A stretch of 17,765 bases of DNA from JAVVEW01 sp032251045 (lineage in GTDB: Bacteria > Pseudomonadota > Gammaproteobacteria > Methylococcales > Methylomonadaceae). Both the position numbers and the translations under genes were made by a program. How positions within the stretch are numbered: position 1 is the first letter of the stretch; every line of letters begins with the position of its first letter. Location: positions 1 through 17,765 of the forward strand of contig JAVVEW010000051.1 of the NCBI GenBank assembly GCA_032251045.1, read 5' to 3'. This document shows, one piece after another, positions 7,328 to 15,026 of the stretch. The notes below the pieces were generated by a model that worked only from the letters and a program-made list of their open reading frames with translations, was not told where the DNA came from and did not search any database.

Positions 7328-7894
7328 ATGACATTGTTGCGTGCGGGTATCGATGAAGTCGGTCGTGGCTGTCTGGCAGGGCCGGTGCTCGCGGCGGCGG
7401 TTATCCTGCCGGAACAGTATGACCTGCCGGGTTTGACCGACTCCAAAAAACTCAGCCCCAGGCGTCGCGAGCTACTGGCCACGGCCATTCAACAACAAGC
7501 GATAGCCTGGGGGCTGGGCCGTGCTGAAGTCAGTGAAATAGACCGCATCAATATCCGTAACGCCGCGTTATTGGCCATGCGCCGGGCGCTTAGCGCGCTG
7601 GAACCTAAAGCCGATTGTTACTGCGTTGATGGCCGGGATTTACCCAGCGCGCAAATCCCCGGCCAAGCGGTGGTCGGCGGCGACGGTTTAATCGCCGAAA
7701 TCTCCGCCGCCTCGATTGTGGCCAAAGTCTACCGTGATCATGAAATCAGCCTGCTGGATCAACTTTATCCCGGCTATGAATTCTGCCGTCATAAAGGTTA
7801 CGGCACGACTCTGCATCTGGCAAAACTGGCCGAATTAGGGCCATCACCGGCGCATCGCGTCAGCTTCAAACCGGTTCGTTCCGTTTCTTTCTGA
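7328..7894 (+). CDS. rnhB: Ribonuclease HII
   Basis: This 188-residue protein opens with LRAGIDEVGRGCLAGPV, the RNase HII hallmark. The four acidic active-site residues are D9, E10, D101 (in VDGRD) and D119 (in GGDG), followed by the conserved ASIVAKVYRD and a GYGT motif. It cuts the RNA of RNA-DNA hybrids and single ribonucleotides left in DNA, starting ribonucleotide excision repair. It lies 3 nt after lpxA and 8 nt before dnaE, so it is an operon member. In the common gene order lpxB sits just before it. Confidence 0.96.
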   Translation: MTLLRAGIDEVGRGCLAGPVLAAAVILPEQYDLPGLTDSKKLSPRRRELLATAIQQQAIAWGLGRAEVSEIDRINIRNAALLAMRRALSALEPKADCYCVDGRDLPSAQIPGQAVVGGDGLIAEISAASIVAKVYRDHEISLLDQLYPGYEFCRHKGYGTTLHLAKLAELGPSPAHRVSFKPVRSVSF

Positions 7895-7902
7895 AACCTG
7901 TC

Positions 7903-10900
7903 ATGTCCTCACCCGTTTTTATTCATCTGCGCGTGCACAGCGAATTTTCCCTGGTCGATGGCACGCTGCGTATCAAGCCATTAACCCAGGCCGCCCGTGC
8001 CATGTCGATGCCGGCGGTGGCGGTCACCGAACGCTGCAATTTGTTCTCGCTGGTCAAGTTCTACCGGGCGGCGCTGGCCCAAGGGGTCAAACCCATCGTC
8101 GGCGCCGATGTTTGGATTCATCACCCCAAAGCACCGGACAAACCGTTTGATTTAACGTTGCTGGCGCTGAACAACCGGGGTTACACCCGGTTATGCGAGC
8201 TGTTGGCGCTGGCCTACCGTGAAGGCCAGCATCAGGATATGCCAATGCTGCACCGCGCCTGGCTGGAACAGGACAGCGACGGTTTAATCGCCTTATCAGG
8301 CGCTTTAACCGGCGATGTCGGCCAGGCACTGATCAGCCAGAATCCAGCCGAGGCGCAGCGCCGCGCCCGCTATTGGGCAGATTTGTTTCCGGAACGTTTT
8401 TATCTGGAAGTTCAGCGCTTGGGCAAGGCCGATGAAACGGTCTATTTACCGGCGGTGGTGACCTTGGCGCGGCAGCTGAAATTGCCGGTGGTGGCCACCA
8501 ACGATGTGCGTTTTCTCAACCAGGAGGATTTTGCCGCGCATGAAGTTCGGGTTTGCATCAACCAGGGGCGGGTGCTGGATGACCCGCACAGGCCGAAACA
8601 TTACAGCGACCAGCAATACCTGAAAACGCCACAGCAAATGCAGGACTTGTTCGCCGATTTGCCGGAAGCTTTGGAAAATTCGGTGGCCATTGCCACACGC
8701 TGCACGGTCAGCCTGACTCTGGGACAGAACTACCTGCCGGATTTTCCGGTACCGGACGGCATGACCGTGGCCGAGTTTCTGATTCAGCAATCCGAACAGG
8801 GGTTAGAGCAGCGCTTTGACACGGAAATCCGCCACAATCGACCTGACGCGGATCTTGAAGTTTACCGGCAGCGACTTAAGATTGAACTCGATGTCATCAT
8901 CGAGATGGGCTTTCCCGGCTATTTTCTGATTGTCGCCGACTTCATTCAATGGGCCAAGAATCATGCCATACCAGTTGGGCCGGGACGTGGTTCGGGCGCC
9001 GGTTCCCTGGTCGCTTATGTGCTGAACATCACCGATCTTGACCCGATTGAGTTTGATCTGTTGTTCGAGCGTTTCCTCAACCCGGAACGGGTTTCCATGC
9101 CCGATTTCGATGTCGATTTCTGCATGGACCGGCGTGATGAAGTCATCGACTATGTCGCCCGGCATTATGGCCGCGAGCGGGTGGCGCAGATCATCACCTA
9201 CGGCTCGATGGCGGCCAAGGCGGTGGTGCGCGATGTTGGCCGGGTATTGGGGTTTGGTTATGGTTTTGTCGATAAACTGGCCAAACTGGTGCCGTTCGAA
9301 CTGGGCATGACCCTGACCCGTGCGCTGGCGCAAAGCGAAGACTTAAAGCGTCTTTATGACACGGAAGAAGAAGTCAAAAACCTGATCGACATGGCCTTGA
9401 GCCTGGAAGGGTTGTCGCGCAATGCCGGTAAACACGCCGGTGGTGTGGTCATCGCGCCGTCGAAAATCACCGATTTCACCCCGTTATACTGCGAACCGGA
9501 CGGCTCCAATCCGGTTACCCAATACGACAAAGATGATGTCGAAGCGGTCGGTCTGGTCAAATTCGACTTTTTAGGACTGAAAACGCTGACCGTGATCGAT
9601 TGGGCGTTGAAACAAATCAATCCCAGATTACAAGCCAAAGGTCAGCCGGTGATTGATATCAGCAAAATTCCCCGCGACGACGCTGAAAGCTATCGATTGC
9701 TGATGGCCGCGCAAACCACGGCAGTGTTTCAGTTAGAATCGCGCGGCATGAAAGAGCTGATCAAAAAGCTCAAACCCGATTGTTTTGACGACATTATCGC
9801 CCTGGTGGCGTTATTTCGGCCTGGGCCGCTGGAATCGGGCATGGTCGATGATTATATCCGGGTCAAACACGGCGCCAGGGCCGAATACGCTCACCCGAAA
9901 CTGGAGCCGATATTAAAGCCTACCAACGGCGTCATTCTGTATCAGGAACAAGTCATGCAGATCGCGCGTGAACTGGCCGGTTACACCCTGGGCGGCGCCG
10001 ACATGCTGCGCCGGGCGATGGGCAAGAAAAAGCCCGAGGAAATGGCCAAGCAACGGGCAATTTTCACCGAAGGCGCGGTGGCCAATGGCATCGATGAGAA
10101 AATCGCCACCTATATTTTCGATTTGATGGAAAAATTCGCCGGTTACGGTTTCAACAAATCGCATTCCGCCGCCTACGCCCTGGTCGCCTATCAAACCGCC
10201 TGGCTGAAAGCCCATTACCCGGCCGAGTTCATGGCGGCGGTGATGTCGGCGGATTTGGACAATACCGATAAAATCGTGGTGTTGATCGAAGAATGTCGCA
10301 GCATGGGGCTGACCATCGCGCCGCCGGATATCAACCAATCGCAATACCGGTTCAGCGTTGATGATCATAACCGGATTGTCTATGGCCTGGGCGCAATCAA
10401 GGGCGCGGGCGAGGCGGCTTTACTCGGCTTGATCAAAGAACGCGAGCAAAACGGATCGTTTGCCGGTTTATACGATTTATGCCAACGTATCGACAGCCGC
10501 AAAATCAACCGAAGGGTGTTGGAAGCGTTGATCAAGGCCGGCGTGTTCGATGCCATCGATGCCAATCGCCGGGCGCATTTGCTGGAACTGCCCACCGCCT
10601 TGCAAGTTGCCGAACAACACAGCGCCAGCCTGGCGCAGGGACAGGACGATTTATTCGGCTTTCACCCGGACAGCGCACAAGCCACCGGCACCGAGCCCAA
10701 CGACAGCCAAGCGATCGAACCCTGGACCGAAGCCGAGCGTCTGACCGAAGAAAAGGCCACTTTGGGTCTGTTTCTGACCGGTCATCCGATTCAACCTTAT
10801 CTGGCCGAGCTTAAACAGTTTACCCATGGCCGGATTCAGGAGATTCTGGAAGCCACCGAACGGCAACGGGAAAAACGTAATGTACGTGTGGCCGGCCTGT

Positions 10901-11385
10901 TGATCGACGTGCGCACCCGGCAAAACAAAAACGGCAAAACCATGGCCTTTGTCACCCTCGACGATCAAAGCGCCCGCATGGAGTTAACCCTATTCGGTGA
11001 CAGCTTTGAAAATTTTCGCAGCCTGTTGAGCAAAGACGCATTGTTGATCGCCGAAGGCACCGCCGGCATCGACGATTACAGCGGCGGTTTTCGGCTGACC
11101 GTGGAAGCTCTGTATGACCTGGAACAAGCGCGTAGCCGGTTCGCCAAAGCCTTGCGCTTGACCTGGGATAAAGATCAACATGATGACCAGCGGTTACAAA
11201 ACCTGAAAGACCTCATCACGCCGCATCGGGGCGGCCCTTGCCCGGTGATCATCGACTACCGTAACAGCGATGCCAGCGCCCGCCTGATTTTGGCTAAGGA
11301 ATGGTCAGTTACCCCGTCTGAAGCCTTGCTGATTGGGTTAAATCGTGTTTTTGGTGAGCAGCAAGTGATGCTGGCTTACCATTGA
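7903..11385 (+). CDS. dnaE: DNA polymerase III alpha subunit
   Basis: This 1160-residue protein equals E. coli DnaE in length (1160). It begins with a PHP domain (FIHLRVHSEFSLVDGT, about 1-280). The polymerase core has catalytic PDFDVDF (D401, D403) and KFDFLG (D555), the same numbers as in E. coli. A tandem HhH region (about 830-910), a beta-clamp-binding motif QDDLFG (914-919) and an OB fold (about 993-1080) follow. It is the replicative polymerase subunit, working with epsilon and theta and with the sliding clamp. The 8-nt gap from rnhB fits an operon. No accA gene follows in this window, unlike in many gammaproteobacteria. Confidence 0.98.
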   Translation: MSSPVFIHLRVHSEFSLVDGTLRIKPLTQAARAMSMPAVAVTERCNLFSLVKFYRAALAQGVKPIVGADVWIHHPKAPDKPFDLTLLALNNRGYTRLCELLALAYREGQHQDMPMLHRAWLEQDSDGLIALSGALTGDVGQALISQNPAEAQRRARYWADLFPERFYLEVQRLGKADETVYLPAVVTLARQLKLPVVATNDVRFLNQEDFAAHEVRVCINQGRVLDDPHRPKHYSDQQYLKTPQQMQDLFADLPEALENSVAIATRCTVSLTLGQNYLPDFPVPDGMTVAEFLIQQSEQGLEQRFDTEIRHNRPDADLEVYRQRLKIELDVIIEMGFPGYFLIVADFIQWAKNHAIPVGPGRGSGAGSLVAYVLNITDLDPIEFDLLFERFLNPERVSMPDFDVDFCMDRRDEVIDYVARHYGRERVAQIITYGSMAAKAVVRDVGRVLGFGYGFVDKLAKLVPFELGMTLTRALAQSEDLKRLYDTEEEVKNLIDMALSLEGLSRNAGKHAGGVVIAPSKITDFTPLYCEPDGSNPVTQYDKDDVEAVGLVKFDFLGLKTLTVIDWALKQINPRLQAKGQPVIDISKIPRDDAESYRLLMAAQTTAVFQLESRGMKELIKKLKPDCFDDIIALVALFRPGPLESGMVDDYIRVKHGARAEYAHPKLEPILKPTNGVILYQEQVMQIARELAGYTLGGADMLRRAMGKKKPEEMAKQRAIFTEGAVANGIDEKIATYIFDLMEKFAGYGFNKSHSAAYALVAYQTAWLKAHYPAEFMAAVMSADLDNTDKIVVLIEECRSMGLTIAPPDINQSQYRFSVDDHNRIVYGLGAIKGAGEAALLGLIKEREQNGSFAGLYDLCQRIDSRKINRRVLEALIKAGVFDAIDANRRAHLLELPTALQVAEQHSASLAQGQDDLFGFHPDSAQATGTEPNDSQAIEPWTEAERLTEEKATLGLFLTGHPIQPYLAELKQFTHGRIQEILEATERQREKRNVRVAGLLIDVRTRQNKNGKTMAFVTLDDQSARMELTLFGDSFENFRSLLSKDALLIAEGTAGIDDYSGGFRLTVEALYDLEQARSRFAKALRLTWDKDQHDDQRLQNLKDLITPHRGGPCPVIIDYRNSDASARLILAKEWSVTPSEALLIGLNRVFGEQQVMLAYH

Positions 11386-11755
11386 ATCGGGCAGGAGTTC
11401 TGGGAGGCGACGTTTGTCGAAGTTTGCGAAGCGCTTCGTTTATCGTTGCCAAGACTTTATCCCGGCTTCAAGTTTTCAGGTCGCAGTCGGTATTGACTGG
11501 ATTTGACCGTCCTGTGCGTGATGTCTTATCAGAATTATTAAAAGCCAATATATACAGGCCGTTGCGCACAGCCCTGTAGCGTCCGTTGCCAAATTTCTGG
11601 GGCATATATTGCTTTACGGTTCTGTGTTTCATTGTTAAAGTCCCAACAAGATTGAACTTGCCAGAGAACCCGATCGATTCAACTGCGTGTTCAGCAAGCC
11701 GGAAGCACGCTAACGCTTTGGTTGGAAACGCAGACAGCACCCCTAAAACCTACTG
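11386..11755. other. Intergenic region after dnaE
   Basis: No intact gene or clear terminator is seen. The main content is the decayed metE-like 3' fragment (about 11415-11520). A 91-codon minus-strand frame (11740 to 11468) runs into that fragment. Its upstream part (KQYMPQKFGNGRY) has a faint resemblance to the MetE segment ending GPGIY, so decay may extend to about 11620, but this is uncertain. Confidence 0.5.
11415..11520 (-). pseudogene. Decayed copy of the metE 3' end
   Basis: The minus strand reads VNTDCDLKT, then a TGA (complement of 11468-11470), then SRDKVLATINEALRKL. The intact MetE C-terminus reads VNPDCGLKTRGWEEVRGAL. The stop stands where MetE has an arginine, which fits a CGA-to-TGA change. 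Base by base, the piece around CAAATC..GTCAAT.CCGA..G..ACCTGAAAAC follows the intact gene (15305-15350 region) with a 1-nt deletion, so the reading frame shifts before VNTD. It therefore carries at least one frameshift and one stop and cannot be functional. It has the same orientation as metE, 3.8 kb away. Confidence 0.6.
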
Positions 11756-12247
11756 ATGTCGTCTATGAGTATCCGCACTAAATGCTTGCTTGCTATTCTC
11801 GGCTTGTTTATCGCTGAGATTATTCCGTTGCCATTCACTGCGATGATCGGCATTTATGTGGCGCGAAAACGTCCCATTTGGTTTTACTGGCTGATACAAA
11901 AGCTTTATGCCGAGAAAGGTAGTATCGATATCGACCTGGGCGACCGCGTTGACCCCATGAAAACCCGAAGCCGTATCACTTACAGCCTGATCGGCCTGGT
12001 CGTGCTCGAATCGCTGCTTATGGTGGTGCCGGTCATTATTCCCTTGGCTGTATGGGTCATCTTGGGGCGTCCGCTGTGGTTTTTGCGGGTAACCCGGCGA
12101 TTGTACGTGGATTTGGCAGAAGAATTGTCGCTTGACCTGGGTCAGCCGGGTCAGTCTGACGCAGATCATCAGCGTTTAGTTGATGCGCTGGAAGAACGCA
12201 ACCGGGAATTTGCTCAGCAAATCGCGCATCGTCGAACGATGCGCTGA
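11756..12247 (+). CDS. Hypothetical membrane protein (163 aa)
   Basis: This 163-residue protein has a hydrophobic segment at about 8-34 (LLAILGLFIAEIIPLPF...), a charged middle, a second long hydrophobic stretch at about 75-105, an amphipathic region rich in R and W (GRPLWFLRVTRRLY), and a polar helical C-terminus (LVDALEERNREFAQQIAHRR). It is probably an inner-membrane protein with a cytoplasmic tail. The start may be at 11756 or at the next ATG, 11765; no clear ribosome binding site is seen before either. I do not recognise a family. Its last 53 bases are part of the 113-bp direct repeat. Before the insertion it would have been convergent with metE, with 14 bp between the stops. Confidence 0.65.
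   Translation: MSSMSIRTKCLLAILGLFIAEIIPLPFTAMIGIYVARKRPIWFYWLIQKLYAEKGSIDIDLGDRVDPMKTRSRITYSLIGLVVLESLLMVVPVIIPLAVWVILGRPLWFLRVTRRLYVDLAEELSLDLGQPGQSDADHQRLVDALEERNREFAQQIAHRRTMR
12224..12244. repeat. Perfect palindrome inside the left direct repeat
   Basis: GCGCATCGT and ACGATGCGC form a 9-bp stem with a 3-base loop, in the last codons of the 163-aa gene directly before its TGA. It may act as a terminator for the convergent pair (only a weak T run follows) or as a recombination-prone site. Confidence 0.7.
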
Positions 12248-12261
12248 TCGGCTTTAAGAAA

Positions 12262-12307
12262 TTACCTGCGCGCTGTTTTTGCCGCCTCAACCATCGCTGC
12301 CAGAGCG
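12262..12307 (-). pseudogene. Detached metE 3'-end fragment in the left repeat
   Basis: The minus strand encodes the final MetE residues ALAAMVEAAKTARR and the stop, in frame and identical in protein sequence to the intact gene. The two base differences (GCG to GCA, GTC to GTT on the coding strand) are both third-position and silent. The fragment is cut off from the rest of metE at 12307. Confidence 0.85.
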
Positions 12308-12363
12308 TCACAAACGTAACCGTTCACAGGTTGTATACCCTTCACACTGCAAATCGGCAGACC

Positions 12364-12605
12364 CTAGAAGCCTGTCCGAGAATAGACTGATCTACTGCAA
12401 CCTAGCCGGATTGGCTGTATTTTCCGATCATTTTCATGGAGCACATCCTTGTGCTCCCCCTTCAGGGCGGCTGCAAGCCGTGCAAAACGGCTGTCCTGCC
12501 GTTTTGTCGTTAAATAGAACCACTATTCGCCTCCAATGATCGTGCATATCCATCTCCATCAGTCTCGCCCTCGTAACGAAAAGCTATTCTCGGACAGGCT
12601 CCTAA
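12364..12605. mobile_element. MITE-like element with 17-bp terminal inverted repeats
   Basis: AGCCTGTCCGAGAATAG (12369-12385) is repeated exactly in inverted form at 12584-12600. One more base outside each repeat follows the R-type end, then CTAG (12364-12367) on the left and CTAA (12602-12605) on the right. This resembles the CTAR target duplication of IS5-type elements, with one mismatch. The interior, about 200 bases, has no gene but holds three hairpins: 12438-12457 (8-bp stem), 12468-12480 (5-bp stem) and 12483-12506 (9-bp stem). It looks like a non-autonomous transposable element that depends on a transposase elsewhere. The IS family assignment is inference. Confidence 0.72.
12438..12506. 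repeat. Cluster of three hairpins inside the MITE-like element
   Basis: GGAGCACA pairs with TGTGCTCC (loop of 4), CGGCT with AGCCG (loop of 3), and CAAAACGGC with GCCGTTTTG (loop of 6). The tight row of stems is typical of folded MITE or REP-type DNA. Confidence 0.7.
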
Positions 12606-12710
12606 GTAGGCACTGTGGGGTATTGGCAAAGATTTTGCCAGCTTAGGATGCCATAAGAGCCTGCACGGACGTATTCACGGTGTCCTTTGACGGACACCCC
12701 AGTGTTGGTA
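12606..12710. repeat. Palindromic intergenic unit
   Basis: Directly after the MITE-like element come two hairpins. TGGCAAA/TTTGCCA with a 3-base loop lies at 12624-12640, and GGTGTCC/GGACACC with a 6-base loop at 12679-12698. The arrangement suggests a dispersed intergenic repeat, but no second copy lies in this window. Confidence 0.35.
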
Positions 12711-12732
12711 AGGGTATTTTTCGTGCTAAATT
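12705..12732 (+). promoter_or_regulatory. Promoter candidate for the lipoprotein-amidohydrolase pair
   Basis: TTGGTA (12705-12710) and TAAATT (12727-12732) are spaced by 16 bases and lie 35 bases before the lipoprotein start. The match is moderate. Confidence 0.35.
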
Positions 12733-12755
12733 GTAAGACCAAGCCCAACGAACCA

Positions 12756-12761
12756 AAGGAA
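12756..12761 (+). promoter_or_regulatory. Ribosome binding site of the NlpE/META lipoprotein gene
   Basis: An AAGGAA-type site about 7 bases before the ATG at 12768 sets that start. An open frame reaching back to 12687 is not used, because the signal peptide begins at 12768. Confidence 0.6.
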
Positions 12762-12767
12762 ACGCCA

Positions 12768-13628
12768 ATGTCTACCATGACATTCCCCGTCATTAATAAT
12801 GTTTTGTACCTAACCCTACTACTAAGTCTGGCTGCCTGCACCGGCGAATCCATGCAATCGACCGGGTCGCCGGTATACACACCAACGGACTCTCAGGCGT
12901 GGCAAGCAGCTCAAGAGCCTGCGCCCGACGGCCACACGAGTCGGATTGCTCTGGACTGGGCAGGTACGTATTCCGGTGTTTTACCTTGCGCTAGCTGCCC
13001 CGGAATTGAGACTCGTGTGACGCTAAATCAAAACGGAAGTTTTGAGCGACGCAGGGTTTACATCGATGATAGTCCGCTGCCACAGATCGACACCGGCACA
13101 TTTTCCTGGGACCAAGCCGGTCGCAAGGTGACGCTCACAACCGAAGACATGGAGCCTGAGCATTACCAGATCGGCGAGCATCGATTGCTCCTGCTTGATA
13201 TCGATCGCAAGCGCATTGAAGGTGCTCTCGCCGGTCGCTACATTCTGGAGCAGCATATTCACGATCCGCGTATTGAGAACCGGCGCTGGATACTGGTCGA
13301 GCTGTACGGCCAACCGGTCAAACCCCTTGAAAACCAACGCGAGGCCTTTCTGCTCCTAGGTGCCGAAGATGGGCGGTATCATGGCAATGCCTCGTGCAAC
13401 ATGTATAACGGTGCCTTCGCAATCAAGACGGGTCAACGTATCGACTTCGGTCGAAACATCGCAATGACGATGATGGCCTGCCCCGATATGCAGCTTGAAC
13501 AGCAGTTCATCGAAGTTCTGCAAACAGTCGACAATTACAGTCTCGGCGACGACGGTTCGATGACATTGAATCGAGCACGGATAGCGCCATTGGCGCGGTT
13601 TGTTGAAGCTCCGTCCGATACAGACTAA
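12768..13628 (+). CDS. Lipoprotein with NlpE N-terminal-like and META (HslJ-like) domains
   Basis: From 12768 the product has 286 residues. A lipoprotein signal ends in the lipobox LAAC (C24). After a low-complexity linker comes an NlpE-like barrel (about 62-150) that opens with DWAGTYSGVLPCASCPGIET. It holds the CxxC pair C74/C77 typical of the copper-resistance/NlpE N-terminal family. A META/HslJ-like domain (about 165-280) follows, starting ENRRWILVELYG, with NASCN (C210) and MMACP (C238), which may form a disulfide. Such proteins are envelope stress or surface sensors; the exact role here is not known. It is co-oriented with the amidohydrolase gene 42 bases downstream, so they probably share a transcript. 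It lies inside the repeat-bracketed insert. Confidence 0.85.
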   Translation: MSTMTFPVINNVLYLTLLLSLAACTGESMQSTGSPVYTPTDSQAWQAAQEPAPDGHTSRIALDWAGTYSGVLPCASCPGIETRVTLNQNGSFERRRVYIDDSPLPQIDTGTFSWDQAGRKVTLTTEDMEPEHYQIGEHRLLLLDIDRKRIEGALAGRYILEQHIHDPRIENRRWILVELYGQPVKPLENQREAFLLLGAEDGRYHGNASCNMYNGAFAIKTGQRIDFGRNIAMTMMACPDMQLEQQFIEVLQTVDNYSLGDDGSMTLNRARIAPLARFVEAPSDTD

Positions 13629-13658
13629 ACACCAACCCTTTTCACCGTTCATCCACAC

Positions 13659-13663
13659 AAGGA
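13659..13663 (+). promoter_or_regulatory. Ribosome binding site of the amidohydrolase gene
   Basis: AAGGA lies 7 bases before the ATG at 13671 and decides the start, which is followed directly by a signal peptide. Confidence 0.55.
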
Positions 13664-13670
13664 TTCCCCG

Positions 13671-15008
13671 ATGGGACGACCATTTATTATTGTGCTGATT
13701 TTGTGCAGCGGTCTTGGCTTGTTCAGCTTTACATCGGTCGCCGCCGAACCGGTTACGTTGTTCAAGAACGTCCGTATTTTTGATGGCAAAAGCGCGTCTT
13801 TGACGCCAGCGCGTCAGGTTCTGGTGCGCGGTAATCGGATCGAACAAATCGCTGTGGGCGAGATAACCGTGGAACTATCTGAATACGATACGGTTATCGA
13901 AGGCGTCGGCCGTACCTTGATGCCGGGATTGATCGACTCACATGTGCATCTTACGATGAGCGACATTTCGATACCGCGTCTGATGACGGGAGATGCCAAC
14001 TATGCCACACTGGTTTCGGCGAAAGCGGCCGAACGCATGCTGCTGAGAGGTTTTACTTCGGCGCGTGACGCCAGCGGTCCGGTGTTCGGCCTCAAGCAAG
14101 CCATCGACGAAGGGCTGCTGCCGGGACCTCGAATCTGGCCGTCTGGTGCGATGATCTCGCAAACTGCTGGGCACGGCGATTTTCGCACTTTACACGACAT
14201 TCCTGCAGCTGAAAACGATTTACATTCCACCGAGCGCTTGGGTTATGCGGCCATTGCTGACGGTCAGGCGGATGTGCTTAGGCGGGTGCGCGAACAACTA
14301 ATGCAGGGCGCCAGTCAGATCAAGCTTTCCGCTGGCGGCGGAGTCAGTTCGTTTTATGACCCTATCGATGTGGCTCAGTATACCGAACCCGAACTCCGCG
14401 CCGCTGTTGAAGCAGCCGAGGCATGGGGCACCTACGTCATGGTTCATGCCTACACGCCCAAAGCCATCAAGACCGCCATTCAAGCGGGAGTGAAAAATAT
14501 CGAGCATGGTCAGCTTGCCAACGAGGAAGCCATTCGCCTGATGGCCGAAAAAGGGATATGGCTTGGCATTCAGCCGTTTCTAGGCGATCCGGATCCTCAT
14601 TTTCCCGAAGGTTCTGCCGGCTATTTGAAGAAACAGATGGTTGCCACGGGCACCGATAACGCCATCAAACTCGCGAAAAAGCATAAGGTCAAGCTGGCTT
14701 GGGGTACGGACATCCTGTTCAGCGCCCATGAGGCAAAAGCCCAAAACGATAGGTTGGCAGTCATGCAGCGCTGGTTCAAGCCTTCTGAGGTCTTGCGATT
14801 GGCAACCAGCACCAACGCCGAATTGCTCGCGTTGTCCGGCCCGCGCAATCCTTATCCGGGCAAGCTGGGCGTCGTCGAGGAGGGCGCCTTGGCCGACTTG
14901 TTATTGGTCGACGGCAATCCGTTGGAAAATATCGAATTGATCAAGAACCCGGAACGGAACTTCGTCGTCATCATGAAAGATGGAAGGATCTACAAAAACA
15001 ACCTATGA
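13671..15008 (+). CDS. Exported metal-dependent amidohydrolase (imidazolonepropionase-like)
   Basis: This 445-residue protein has a Sec signal peptide (cleavage probably after VAA, residue 25). A small beta-domain (TLFKNVRIFDGKSASL) and the TIM-barrel amidohydrolase core follow. Visible metal-site residues are H91 and H93 (DSHVHL), the likely carboxylated K218 (IKLSAGGG), H259 (VHAYTP), H279 (IEHGQL) and D347 (WGTD). The C-terminus returns to the beta-domain (GKLGVVEEGALADLLLVDGNPLENI). The family includes exported Xaa-Pro and Xaa-Arg dipeptidases and lactone or imide hydrolases; the substrate cannot be told from sequence. It follows the NlpE/META lipoprotein gene by 42 bases, probably in one operon, within the inserted segment. 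Confidence 0.9.
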   Translation: MGRPFIIVLILCSGLGLFSFTSVAAEPVTLFKNVRIFDGKSASLTPARQVLVRGNRIEQIAVGEITVELSEYDTVIEGVGRTLMPGLIDSHVHLTMSDISIPRLMTGDANYATLVSAKAAERMLLRGFTSARDASGPVFGLKQAIDEGLLPGPRIWPSGAMISQTAGHGDFRTLHDIPAAENDLHSTERLGYAAIADGQADVLRRVREQLMQGASQIKLSAGGGVSSFYDPIDVAQYTEPELRAAVEAAEAWGTYVMVHAYTPKAIKTAIQAGVKNIEHGQLANEEAIRLMAEKGIWLGIQPFLGDPDPHFPEGSAGYLKKQMVATGTDNAIKLAKKHKVKLAWGTDILFSAHEAKAQNDRLAVMQRWFKPSEVLRLATSTNAELLALSGPRNPYPGKLGVVEEGALADLLLVDGNPLENIELIKNPERNFVVIMKDGRIYKNNL

Positions 15009-15026
15009 CCGTTTAGGCCGGGTAGC

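Larger units (their letters stand above)
12195..12307 (+). repeat. 113-bp direct repeat, left copy
   Basis: Bases 12195-12307 match 15179-15291 (offset 2984) at 111 of 113 positions. The mismatches are at 12289/15273 and 12298/15282. The homology ends sharply on both sides. The repeat holds the last 53 bases of the 163-aa gene, the 14-bp gap and 46 bases of the metE 3' end. The 163-aa gene is intact on this side. Confidence 0.97.

Noticed and set aside
8803..9333. Minus-strand frame of 176 codons opposite dnaE
   Set aside because: It is a shadow of a well-supported essential gene.
12602..12880. Minus-strand frame of 92 codons crossing the MITE edge and the lipoprotein start
   Set aside because: It overlaps the lipoprotein signal peptide and palindromic DNA, and no family or start signal is seen.
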